Shown here in pieces: positions 43,280 to 52,017 of a stretch of DNA of 64,000 nt. Source of the stretch: Acidobacteriaceae bacterium (GTDB lineage: Bacteria > Acidobacteriota > Terriglobia > Terriglobales > Acidobacteriaceae); assembly GCA_003151155.1 (NCBI GenBank), contig PLWX01000072.1, positions 59,753-123,752 on the forward strand, written 5' to 3'. How positions within the stretch are numbered: the first letter of the stretch is position 1; each line of letters begins with the position of its first letter. The notes beneath the pieces were generated by a model. That model was not told where the DNA came from. It saw nothing but the letters and a program-made list of their open reading frames with translations, and did no database searches. The position numbers were made by a program, and so were the translations under genes.

Positions 43280-44821
43280 TTAGTTTTCCTCGCGCGGCTT
43301 CATGTTGCCACTCCGTAGATACCGGTTGTGCCAACCCAGAGACTCAGTCATCAGGTGCGGTGTATGTTTGCCGTACGAGAGACGCTCGGCGCGGTTCAGA
43401 TAGTCGAGGAGTTGCGGCTTGTAGTCCGGGTTCGAACACTTTTCGATGATCAGGTGTGCCCGCTGACGCGGTGAGAGCCCACGCAGATCGGCCAATCCTT
43501 GTTCTGTGACCACGACCTGAACATCGTGCTCAGTGTGATCGACGTGCGAGACCATGGGCACGATGGTGGAGATCGTGCCTTTTTGCGCGATCGACGGAGC
43601 CATAAAGATCGACAGGTATCCGTTACGCGCAAAATCGCCAGAACCGCCGATGCCGTTCTGGATCCGCGAACCCATCACGTGCGTCGAGTTGACGTTGCCA
43701 TAGATGTCAGCTTCAATCATGCCGTTCATCGCGATCACCCCAAGGCGCCGGATAATCTCCGGATGGTTGGAGATCTCCTGCGGGCGCAGCACGATGCGAT
43801 CGCGATAGCTTGCCATGTTGGCATTCACTTCGGTCAGCATTTCTGGTCCGAGCGAGAACGCTGTGGCGGAGGCGGAGACCAACTTGCCTGATTTGAGCAG
43901 GCGAATCATGCCGTCCTGAATCACCTCGGTATAAGAAGTGAGGTTTTCGAAGGGACCCTCTTCCAGGCCGAATAGCACGGCGTTCGCAATGTTTCCCACG
44001 CCGGATTGCAGCGGTAGCAGGTTCTTCGGCATGCGGCCTTTCTGCACTTCCCAATTTAAGAATTCGAGAATGTGCCCGGCAATGCTCTTGGACGCCTGGT
44101 CAGGGGCCTTGAAGGCACTATTGCGATCCGGCGAGTCTGTAAGCACGATCGCTGCGACCTTGTCGGGTGGCACTTCCAAGTAAGGGGAGCCTATACGTTC
44201 TCCCGTGTGTGTGAGAGGGATGGGGCCGCGATTTGGAGGCGCCTGCAATCCGTAATAAATGTCGTGCATGCCTTCGAGTGCTGCCGGTTGCCACGAATTC
44301 ACTTCCAGAATCACGCGCTCGGCCTGATCGATCCATGTCTTGTTGTTGCCCAGCGACGAACTTGGAATCAACCGCCCGTCTTCCAGCACCGCGGCCACTT
44401 CAATCAGCGCGACATCCATCTTTCCAAGAAATCCATATTCGACGAACTGCGCGACGTGGCTGAGATGGATGTCCATGTACTCCATTTCGCCAGCATTGAT
44501 GCGCTTCCGCGTTTCCGGATCAGACTGGTAGGGAAGTCGAAGATGAATCCCCCCTGCCATCGCGAGTGCGCCATCCAACTCTGGCCCAGTCGAAGCCCCG
44601 GTAAATACGCTGACTTGAAATTTCTTCCCCCGGAAATTTGCGTCCGCGATGTGCCGCGCCAGTTCGATCGGCACCGCCTTGGGATAGCCTGAGCCAGTGA
44701 ATCCGCTCATCCCGACCTGATCGCCGGACCGGATCAGCGCTGCCGCTTCGTCCGCGCTCATGATTTTTTTTGCCAGGTTGGAATTGAGAACTCGCGTCGT
44801 GCTCAGGGAAGAAGTAGCCAT
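43280..44821 (-). CDS. acetyl-CoA hydrolase / CoA-transferase (succinyl-CoA:acetate type)
   Basis: The 513-residue protein matches the acetyl-CoA hydrolase/4-hydroxybutyrate CoA-transferase family. N-terminal MSGFTGSGYPKAVPIELARH and SVFTGASTGPELDGALA form the CoA site. The C-terminal half has LLPLQSGVGNIANAVLFGLEEG with the probable catalytic Glu, and IQNGIGGSGDFARNGYLSIF and VVVTEQGLADLRGLSPRQRA. Length agrees with full-size SCACT enzymes of about 500. It may convert acetate and succinyl-CoA to acetyl-CoA and succinate, linking acetate metabolism to the TCA cycle. AGAGG precedes ATG by 8 bases. Confidence 0.92.
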   Translation of the reverse strand: MATSSLSTTRVLNSNLAKKIMSADEAAALIRSGDQVGMSGFTGSGYPKAVPIELARHIADANFRGKKFQVSVFTGASTGPELDGALAMAGGIHLRLPYQSDPETRKRINAGEMEYMDIHLSHVAQFVEYGFLGKMDVALIEVAAVLEDGRLIPSSSLGNNKTWIDQAERVILEVNSWQPAALEGMHDIYYGLQAPPNRGPIPLTHTGERIGSPYLEVPPDKVAAIVLTDSPDRNSAFKAPDQASKSIAGHILEFLNWEVQKGRMPKNLLPLQSGVGNIANAVLFGLEEGPFENLTSYTEVIQDGMIRLLKSGKLVSASATAFSLGPEMLTEVNANMASYRDRIVLRPQEISNHPEIIRRLGVIAMNGMIEADIYGNVNSTHVMGSRIQNGIGGSGDFARNGYLSIFMAPSIAQKGTISTIVPMVSHVDHTEHDVQVVVTEQGLADLRGLSPRQRAHLIIEKCSNPDYKPQLLDYLNRAERLSYGKHTPHLMTESLGWHNRYLRSGNMKPREEN

Positions 44822-45072
44822 CGAGAAAACCTCTTGAGTGAAAAAGGGACTCTTAGACGATAGGGATCAGAGTCTCGCGCGTCTGTGAGCTACGTCACGG
44901 ACTGCACTGAGGCCGTGTCGATGCGAAGAGACGACGGTGCAAGCTGCGGAAGTTGCGCACCGCGAAGCGTTTCGCTTATTTTGGAATGGATTTCATGGGT
45001 TGGGTAGACCTCGTTCCTTGAGAGAAGAGAGGGCACTTAGCAGGTTCCCACAATTTGGAAAGGAACAGCTGA

Positions 45073-46566
45073 TTGTCAGACACCTTCTCTGATTTGGATC
45101 GAAGGGACGATGTAATTCGCCGTCAGATGGCGCAGGTATTCGATGCGACTACCGACGCTATCGTCTTTCTTGACCGCAATTACAATTTCATATTTCTGAA
45201 TCGCCGCGCCCAGGAATTACTGCTCCCCGGTGGGGAGGTTCTCGGCCGCAATCTCTTTGAGCGCTTTCCGGGAGTGGTCTATGAGAATTCGCCGTATGTC
45301 GAAAACTATCGTCGGAGCATGGATCTTGGCGAGCGCGGAGAATTCGAAGCCTATTACCCTGAGCCGCTGAATTTCTGGCTCCGGGTGCAGAGCTACCCAA
45401 CCGACGATGGCATCGTACTTTTCTTTCGTGATATCACCCAGGAACGTGCTTCAAAAGAAGAACTCCAGCGCAAGAGCGAGGAGGCCGAACGGCAGCACGC
45501 CGAGATCGAAACTCTTTACCAGACGGCGCCGATCGGGCTCGCGCTCTTCGATATCAAGGACTACCGCTACCTTCGCCTCAACGAACGCCAGGCAGCGTTC
45601 TTCGGACTGAAGCCCGAAGAGATTGTCGGACGCACCCTGACCGAAATGGCGCCCATCGAAGGTTTGAGGGATTTATTCGATCAGGTTCGTGACGGCGCGC
45701 CGGTAATCAACTATCCGCTGGAAGGGACGCTTGTCACCGACCCAACCGTGCATCGCTACTGGACGGTGAGTTATTTTCCCGTCTATGCGCTCGACGGCTC
45801 CATCCAGGACATTACTGCCGCATCGCTGGAGATCACCCAGCAAAAGAAGGCGGAGCAGGCGCTCATCCAGAGTGAGAAGCTAGCAGCCGTTGGACGACTC
45901 GCAAGTTCGATTGCACACGAGATCAATAACCCGTTGGAAGCGGTGACCAACCTCCTGTACCTCGCGCGCCATACCGCCGACATCGAGGAAATTCAGCAAT
46001 ATCTACAGACCGCCGAGATCGAATTGCGCCGGGTATCGGCGATCGCCAGCCAGACCTTACGGTTCCATAAGCAGTCCACCAGCCCGCAGGCGATTACACC
46101 GGAACAATTATTCGAAAGCGTGCTTTCGATTTACCAGGGAAGGATCGCCAACTCCGGAGTTCGGATCAACGAGCGAACCCGTGCACGAACGCCGGTTCGC
46201 TGTTTCGAGGGCGAGATCAGGCAGGTCTTGAGTAATCTCGTCGGGAATGCTCTGGACGCCATGGTCGGTGGCAGTGGTCGGCTGCTATTGCGAACTCGCC
46301 TCGCTACAAATTGGAGGAACGGCGAAGCTGGAGTGGTGCTGACCGTCGCCGACACGGGAATGGGCATGAGCGACGAAACCCAAGCCAAGCTCTTCAATCC
46401 CTTCTTCACTACCAAGGGCATCACCGGCACTGGCCTTGGCCTTTGGCTCAGCAAAGAGATGATCGATCGCCATCGCGGCGTGCTACGCGTGCGAAGTAGT
46501 CAATCGCCAAAGCACCGGGGCAGCGTATTCAGTATTTTTCTCCCGTTCGACGCGGTTCTGCGTTGA
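45073..46566 (+). CDS. cytosolic PAS-domain sensor histidine kinase
   Basis: The 497-residue protein has no membrane helix. A PAS domain (about 15-130: VFDATTDAIVFLDRNYNFIFLNRRAQELL) and a second PAS/PAC (about 140-260: TLYQTAPIGLALFDIKDYRYLRLNERQAAFFGL) are followed by HisKA with KLAAVGRLASSIAHEINNPLEAVTNLLYLAR and an ATPase domain with VLSNLVGNALDAMVGG, TVADTGMGMSDE and TGTGLGLWLSKEMI. The start is TTG with AAAGGA eight bases upstream. There is no receiver or regulator gene beside it, so its partner is elsewhere. An NtrB-like role or redox/ligand sensing is possible. Confidence 0.9.
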   Translation: MSDTFSDLDRRDDVIRRQMAQVFDATTDAIVFLDRNYNFIFLNRRAQELLLPGGEVLGRNLFERFPGVVYENSPYVENYRRSMDLGERGEFEAYYPEPLNFWLRVQSYPTDDGIVLFFRDITQERASKEELQRKSEEAERQHAEIETLYQTAPIGLALFDIKDYRYLRLNERQAAFFGLKPEEIVGRTLTEMAPIEGLRDLFDQVRDGAPVINYPLEGTLVTDPTVHRYWTVSYFPVYALDGSIQDITAASLEITQQKKAEQALIQSEKLAAVGRLASSIAHEINNPLEAVTNLLYLARHTADIEEIQQYLQTAEIELRRVSAIASQTLRFHKQSTSPQAITPEQLFESVLSIYQGRIANSGVRINERTRARTPVRCFEGEIRQVLSNLVGNALDAMVGGSGRLLLRTRLATNWRNGEAGVVLTVADTGMGMSDETQAKLFNPFFTTKGITGTGLGLWLSKEMIDRHRGVLRVRSSQSPKHRGSVFSIFLPFDAVLR

Positions 46567-46649
46567 GAAGAATGTCTCCCCTATCGGTGCTAGCCGTCAC
46601 AGACGGTGAGCCCTGGGCGCAGTAGCATCAAGGGAAGAGGAGAGTCCCC

Positions 46650-47204
46650 ATGCCGACAGCAGCCACGGAATCCCTTACGCTCCAACACCTGCAGACCGCC
46701 TACGACGGCGAGAGCAACGCCCGAGTTCGTTACCGGCTATTTGCCGTGCAAGCCGAAATCGATGGATATCGCGATGTAGCGAGCCTATTTCGTGCCGCTG
46801 CCCGCGCTGAGCAGATCCACGCCGACAACCATGCGCGCGTCATCCGTTCTCTTGGTGGTGAACCGCGTTGTGCGATCCAGCAGGTAGCCGTTCGTGAAAC
46901 TTGTACCAACCTGGAAGAAGCGATCAAAGGCGAGGAATATGAGCGCGATGTGATGTACCCGGAATTCATCGCCGAAGCCAAGGGGAGCCATCAAAATGCT
47001 GCTGCTCGCACATTCGCTTATGCACTCGAAGCTGAGGCGGAACACGCCAAGCTTTATCGAGCGGCCTTGCAAAACCTGAAGCTCGGCCAGGGACAAGTGC
47101 AATATTTCGTATGCCCGGTGTGCGGATTCACCACCAGCGACATCAATATCGTCGCGTGCACGATCTGTCACAATCCGCGAGAAAATTTCGAAACCGTGAC
47201 TTAA
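46650..47204 (+). CDS. rubrerythrin
   Basis: The 184-residue protein has a ferritin-like diiron four-helix bundle (TAYDGESNARVRYRLFAVQAEIDGY, AARAEQIHADNHARVIRSL, ALEAEAEHAKLYRAALQNL with Glu and His ligands) and a C-terminal rubredoxin-like Fe(Cys)4 site (YFVCPVCGF and IVACTICHNP). Rubrerythrins reduce hydrogen peroxide in anaerobic or microaerobic metabolism. Its GGAG site is good. It stands alone between the PAS kinase and rdgB. Confidence 0.94.
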   Translation: MPTAATESLTLQHLQTAYDGESNARVRYRLFAVQAEIDGYRDVASLFRAAARAEQIHADNHARVIRSLGGEPRCAIQQVAVRETCTNLEEAIKGEEYERDVMYPEFIAEAKGSHQNAAARTFAYALEAEAEHAKLYRAALQNLKLGQGQVQYFVCPVCGFTTSDINIVACTICHNPRENFETVT

Positions 47205-47248
47205 GGGTATCGCCTGGCACGGTTCGGTGTTCCTCTCCGCGCTCCGCG

Positions 47249-47869
47249 TCAGGCGCCCAGCTTCGAGTCTGCCCAATCGAGGAACTTCCGGAACGCCGCG
47301 CCACGATGGCTGAATTGGGATTTTTCTTCGGCACTCAGTTCCGCGAACGTTTTGCCGATCTCCGGGAAGTAAAACATCGGGTCATAGCCGAAGCCATTAT
47401 CGCCGCGGAGACTGCGCATGATCACGCCTTCTGCTTTGCCGGAAAAGGTCGCCAGCGTAGCGCCGTCCCTTGCCAGCGCCAGTACACAAATAAATCGTCC
47501 GCTACGCGTTCCGTCGGGGACCTGCGCCATACGCTCTAGAACGAGCGCATTGTTCCGGTCGTCGATGTCGTTTCCTGTATACCCGTTCTCGTCGGTTGCA
47601 TAACGCGCTGAACGCACCCCGGGCGCACCCCCCAGTGCATCGACCGCCAGTCCTGAATCATCCGCCAGCACCAGTTGTCCAGGGACATGACGGCTGTAAT
47701 ACTCAGACTTCAGGCACGCATTGGCTTCGAAACTATCTCCGTCTTCGATCGGCGGATCGATCTGCTTGTAGTCAGGAAGAAGATCCAGTTCCACGCCGTG
47801 GACTCGCGCGGCGCCGATGAAGTCACGGATCTTGCCGGCATTCGAAGTTGCCACCAGGATTCTTCTCAT
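47249..47869 (-). CDS. rdgB: non-canonical purine NTP pyrophosphatase (RdgB/HAM1 family)
   Basis: The 206-residue protein shows the family signatures: RRILVATSNAGKIRDF at the N-terminus, LVLADDSGLAVDALGGAPGVRSARYA and FGYDPMFYFPEIGKTFAELSAEEKSQFSHRG near the C-terminus. It removes ITP, dITP and XTP from the nucleotide pool. ATG at 47869 has AGAG nine bases upstream; a GTG six bases further up overlaps the preceding stop. It is transcribed after the large membrane gene. Confidence 0.94.
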   Translation of the reverse strand: MRRILVATSNAGKIRDFIGAARVHGVELDLLPDYKQIDPPIEDGDSFEANACLKSEYYSRHVPGQLVLADDSGLAVDALGGAPGVRSARYATDENGYTGNDIDDRNNALVLERMAQVPDGTRSGRFICVLALARDGATLATFSGKAEGVIMRSLRGDNGFGYDPMFYFPEIGKTFAELSAEEKSQFSHRGAAFRKFLDWADSKLGA

Positions 47870-47871
47870 GG

Positions 47872-49551
47872 TCACGCGCTCTGCTCGTTAGGGGCAGAGC
47901 GTCCCAGGATAAACACGGCTATCGCCGCAATAAGTGCAATGGCGGAAATAACCAATCCCCAAACGTGATCACGGGTTCGAACGTAGTCGATGGCAACTTC
48001 ATGATGGCCCGCCGGAAGTTCCAGCGCCATCCGTCCTGTCGTGTCGTCAAATTCCGGTTGAACCGTTTCGCCGTCCACCGTCACCTTCCATGCCGGATAG
48101 TCAAGCAGGCGAATGGTATCGCGTGTCGGCAGTTGCGAATCTACAGTGAGGCGTTTTTTCTCTGCTTCCCAGATTTGGGTTGCGCTGTGCGCAAAGGAAT
48201 CGGGCGCCACCTTGCGTTGCTCGTCGCTATCGGTGGAAATCTGTACCGCGATGCGCGGCGCATTCGGTTCCAGATTTTCCTTATCGGCATGCGCCGGAGC
48301 GTATTCATCCGTGCCTTCATAGCCGGTCCCGTCTTGAATCGCCTCCGCTAGTGCCACCGGACGGTCTTCCGGATAAATAGGTTGCTGGAACTTCCAATTC
48401 ATCGCAGCAACCAATAGCGGAATCACAGCAACGCCGATCCACATCTTTCGGCGCGATCCGCCAAATACAACCGCCGCTAGAAACATGAAAACGACGTTGA
48501 ACGCCAAGAGCCATCGCCACGGAAACTGCACGAACATCAGTTTTGGAGCATAGTTCCATGCCAGATTGCTGATCGGGAACATGAGAAACATACTGAGCGC
48601 AAGGACAGCCATCAGGATGCGGTAAAGCATCGCCGATCTTTGACGCAACGTCTTCGCCCACCACGCGAACAGGGCTGAGGTAAAGAATTCGATGCTCGCG
48701 AAAATCGACAGCCGCAGCAGGCTCTTGTCGTGTGGTATGTCTCCATCCCCGGCGAAAAGGAAGTTATCCTTTGCGCGAGCGCCTGGGCCCACCGCCTGGC
48801 TGATCTGCACCCAGCGTTGCTCATAGACTGCGGGGTATAAATAGAAAGCTACCAGTCCTAACCCGAGTACCATTGCGGCAGTTGCGCGCAATAGCGGTTC
48901 CATACGACGTAGATGCAAGGCTCGCAGGATCACGACGAAGGCAAGTAAATAGCTCGCGATCACCGCAGAGGGCAAATTCGTAAGCCAGATCGCCGCTATG
49001 AACAGAGCTAGTCCCAAGGTATTGCGCCAAAAAGTTCCGCGCTCGCGAAGTGCGAAAAGCAAAATCCCCGGCAGCCAAATCGACGCCACCAGTTCGGCGA
49101 ATGCCGCGCGCTGATAGATCAGAACTAGTTCATAAGGATTGACCGCATAGAGTGCTGCCGCAAGTGCGGCGGTCCCATCGTCCACCCACTCGCGGGCAAA
49201 CAGGTACATGCTGATTCCTGCGGCAATGCATACCAGAACGCACAGCGTGCCCGGAACCGCTGACCACGGAAGAACGAGTCCCAGCAAAGCCCCGCTCATC
49301 CAGGAAATTGGCGGATAAAAAATAAAGCGCGGTTCGCCACTTCCGTAGTTTGCAAATGCTGCCCAGTGCGGATAAAGAATCCCCGCCTTCCATTGGCGTA
49401 CAACTTCAATCCACGTATTTACGTGGAAGGTCATGTCATCGCCATTGCTTGTGCCTCGCCAAAGATAAGGGAGCACGACTAACAAGGCGGCGAGAGTAGT
49501 CCACCAAAGTCTACCGTTAATTCCGTTTTTGAAACGCATGTGCGTGGTCAT
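47872..49551 (-). CDS. large polytopic membrane protein (6-pyruvoyl-tetrahydropterin synthase-related / YfhO-like)
   Basis: The protein, about 559 residues from ATG at 49551 (start uncertain; another in-frame Met is four codons later), contains eleven or so hydrophobic helices, for example LWWTTLAALLVVLPYLW, VPGTLCVLVCIAAGISMYLF, TAALAAALYAVNPYELVLIY and LGLALFIAAIWLTNLPSAVIASYLLAFVVIL. Asp and His residues follow the first helix (GTSNGDDMTFHVNTW) and a final small periplasmic domain precedes the C-terminal helix. This is the shape of membrane-bound GT-C or O-linked glycosyltransferases and of the PTPS-related family. Function not proven. Its stop is 2 bases before rdgB. Confidence 0.7.
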   Translation of the reverse strand: MTTHMRFKNGINGRLWWTTLAALLVVLPYLWRGTSNGDDMTFHVNTWIEVVRQWKAGILYPHWAAFANYGSGEPRFIFYPPISWMSGALLGLVLPWSAVPGTLCVLVCIAAGISMYLFAREWVDDGTAALAAALYAVNPYELVLIYQRAAFAELVASIWLPGILLFALRERGTFWRNTLGLALFIAAIWLTNLPSAVIASYLLAFVVILRALHLRRMEPLLRATAAMVLGLGLVAFYLYPAVYEQRWVQISQAVGPGARAKDNFLFAGDGDIPHDKSLLRLSIFASIEFFTSALFAWWAKTLRQRSAMLYRILMAVLALSMFLMFPISNLAWNYAPKLMFVQFPWRWLLAFNVVFMFLAAVVFGGSRRKMWIGVAVIPLLVAAMNWKFQQPIYPEDRPVALAEAIQDGTGYEGTDEYAPAHADKENLEPNAPRIAVQISTDSDEQRKVAPDSFAHSATQIWEAEKKRLTVDSQLPTRDTIRLLDYPAWKVTVDGETVQPEFDDTTGRMALELPAGHHEVAIDYVRTRDHVWGLVISAIALIAAIAVFILGRSAPNEQSA

Positions 49552-49845
49552 CTTACCGGAAGCTGCGCAATCCGCGAAAACACAGCGTAATCGCATGACA
49601 TGTCGCCGCAATTGAAGCTGATAGCAGTCGCTTATCGCGCAACAAAACGTCACAGGTGGCATTGTTTCAAATCGCGAATCGGTTTATTCCAGCCAATAGC
49701 TAAAAGCTGTGGTGCGCAAAAAGAGTGTGGCCACGATTGAGCAAAGCAACGATGAATCACGATTCCGCTAAACGATCGAAATGATGACGGCCCCGCAATT
49801 GGTTTCTAACTTTGTCCTCGGCGCAGCCGCCGTAAAGGTGCTGCA

Positions 49846-51021
49846 GTGAGCTTCGCCCCCGGTCCCATCCTCGTCGCCTCGTCTGATCATGCGGGCACTC
49901 TCCGATTGATGCTGCGTCATCGTCGGCTGCTGATGGTGGTGGCTCTCTCTGCGGCGCTATTTGCGAGCCTTACAGCTCTCCTTCTGCCGCCAACCTACAC
50001 CGCGACGGCGCGTTTGCTTCCCCCACAACAGAGCCAGTCGCTGGCCGCACTGTTCATGGGGCAAGCCGCAGCATCGCCGCTTGCATCCATGGCGCAGAAA
50101 GAATTCGGACTCAAGAATCCAGCCGACGTCTATATCGGTTTGCTGAATAGCCGCAGCATCCAGGACGGGTTGATCCATGACTTCGATCTTGCTCGCGTCT
50201 ATCGCCTCCGGCGTCCGAGTGAAGTCCGGGATGAACTTGTCTCTCGTACTCGCATTCAGCTGACCAAAGAAGGACTGATCGCCGTTTCCGTCGACGATCA
50301 CGACGCCGTTCGATCCGCCGCGCTCGCCAATGGGTATGCCGAAGAACTCCGCCGCACGACTAAGCGGCTGGCGATGAGTGAATCCAGCCAGCGCAGGCAG
50401 TTCTTCGACGATCAAGTGCGGCAAGTGAGGGAAGACCTCGTCCGTGCAGAATCAGCCTTCAGTTCGGTACAGCAGCAGACCGGCATTCTGCAAGTCGACG
50501 CGCAGTCCAAAGCCCTGATTGAAACTGCCGCAAGCTTGCGTGGCCAGATCGCTGCCGGCTAAGTGCAATTGCAGGTTCTGCGTAACTTTGGGACGGAGCA
50601 AAACCCCGACGTGCGGCGGCAGGAGTCGCAATTAAACGGTTGGCGCTCAGAGTTAACCCGGCTCGAATCACAGCAGTCTAGTGATCCGGTGTTCAGTAAA
50701 GGACGCGCTCCAGTTCAGGCCCAGCAGTACATGCGCACCATGCGAGAGGTGCGCTACGGCGAGGCGTTACTGGAAATGCTGCTGCGCCAGTCGGAGGCCG
50801 CCAAGCTCGATGAAGCCAGGGAGACTACCATTATTCAGGTAGTCGACGTTGCGCTACCACCGGATGTTCGCGCCTCTCCGAAGCGCACTGCCATCGTGCT
50901 CCTCACGACCTTGGCATCCCTCATGGGAACACTCTGCTGGCTGCGATTGCGCCAGCGATTCCACGCCGAACCGGAGTGGCAGTTGCGCTGCGCACAACTT
51001 CGCGCGGAATGGCACTCATGA
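49846..51021 (+). pseudogene. GumC/Wzz-type polysaccharide co-polymerase gene interrupted by one in-frame stop
   Basis: One continuous reading frame of 391 codons has a single in-frame TAA at 50560-50562, so it would make two pieces of 238 and 152 residues, the second from a GTG directly after the stop. The pieces together form a full GumC-like protein: N-terminal helix RRLLMVVALSAALFASLTALLL, Wzz domain, coiled coil ALIETAASLRGQIAAG, then VQLQVLRNFGTEQNPDVRRQ, a Pro-rich ALPPDVRASPKR and the second helix VLLTTLASLMGTLCWL. The stop lies where an amino acid is expected in the coiled coil. Either a nonsense mutation, a read error or recoding. Confidence 0.8.
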
Positions 51022-51052
51022 TGTCACTGACTTGCGCCGGGAAGGGGACGCG

Positions 51053-52000
51053 ATGCTTCGCGTGCTGCATATAGTGGGCGGGCTCAACGTTGGGGGCGTG
51101 GAAACCTGGCTTGCCGAAGGGCTGCCTACGATCGACCGCAATCTCTATCAGTTCGATTTCCTGGTGCACGGCGACGGGGCGCAATTCTACCGAGACAAGC
51201 TGGAGGCCAGCGGCGCCCGTGTCTGGCAGTGTCCTAACCCCCGAAATCTGACGACGTATGTGCGATCGTTCCTCCGAATCTTGCGCGCCACTCATTACGA
51301 CGCAATCGACGCCCATACCTATTGTTCCAGCGGCCTGGCTCTGGCGCTGGCCGCTCGGGCTCAGGTTCCGGTGCGCATATTCCACAGCCATACCGCCCAG
51401 GACGAATCGGGGGCGGGAATCGTGCGTGCGGTCTATTTCGCTTTTTCGCGGTGGCTGATCCAGCGCTATGCCACGCGGGGCGCAGCCGTGAGTCAAGAAG
51501 CGGCTCGCCCTCTTTTTCCGAAGGACTGGAGAGATCATCCCACGCGCTGGTTTCTCGCGCCTGTGGGCATCGATCTCTCACCTTTCGAGGTTGTTGCCGA
51601 TCGTGACGCCGGGCTCCGCGAACTTAACCTACCAACCAACGCCAAGGTGATCGTTCACGTAGGCAGGTTCGCGGTGGTTAAGAACCATGACTTCATCCTC
51701 GCCATCGCTGGGGAAATGGCTGGTCTCGATCCGAACGTTTTTTTCTTGCTGGTTGGAGACGGCGAACTCCGCACCGAGATCGAGCAGCGTGTGAACACCC
51801 TTGGCCTGAGCCAACAATTCCGCAGCACTGGAGTTCGATGCGACGTTCCGAGGCTGCTGCAGGTCTGTGACGTATTTGTATTTCCATCAATTTACGAGGG
51901 CTTCCCGATGGCATACATCGAGGCCCAGGCGGCTGGATTGCCCTGTGTGATTTCCACGGCAAGCCCCATGCAGATGGCAATCGCATCGCCTCCCGCATAG
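51053..52000 (+). CDS. glycosyltransferase (GT4-like), C-terminally short
   Basis: The 315-residue protein starts MLRVLHIVGGLNVGGVETWL with GGGG upstream. It has a GT-B fold with RIFHSHTAQDESGAGIVRAVY, FLAPVGIDLSPFEVVAD, NAKVIVHVGRFAVVKNHDF and the E-x7-E region SIYEGFPMAYIEAQAAGLPCVIS. Normal members continue 60-80 residues after this point. Here it ends with SPMQMAIASPPA, immediately before the convergent S1 gene. It is therefore truncated and probably inactive. The neighbour GumC-like gene is also damaged, so this is a decaying exopolysaccharide locus. Confidence 0.75.
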   Translation: MLRVLHIVGGLNVGGVETWLAEGLPTIDRNLYQFDFLVHGDGAQFYRDKLEASGARVWQCPNPRNLTTYVRSFLRILRATHYDAIDAHTYCSSGLALALAARAQVPVRIFHSHTAQDESGAGIVRAVYFAFSRWLIQRYATRGAAVSQEAARPLFPKDWRDHPTRWFLAPVGIDLSPFEVVADRDAGLRELNLPTNAKVIVHVGRFAVVKNHDFILAIAGEMAGLDPNVFFLLVGDGELRTEIEQRVNTLGLSQQFRSTGVRCDVPRLLQVCDVFVFPSIYEGFPMAYIEAQAAGLPCVISTASPMQMAIASPPA

Positions 52001-52017
52001 GGCTCCGAATTCTTGAA

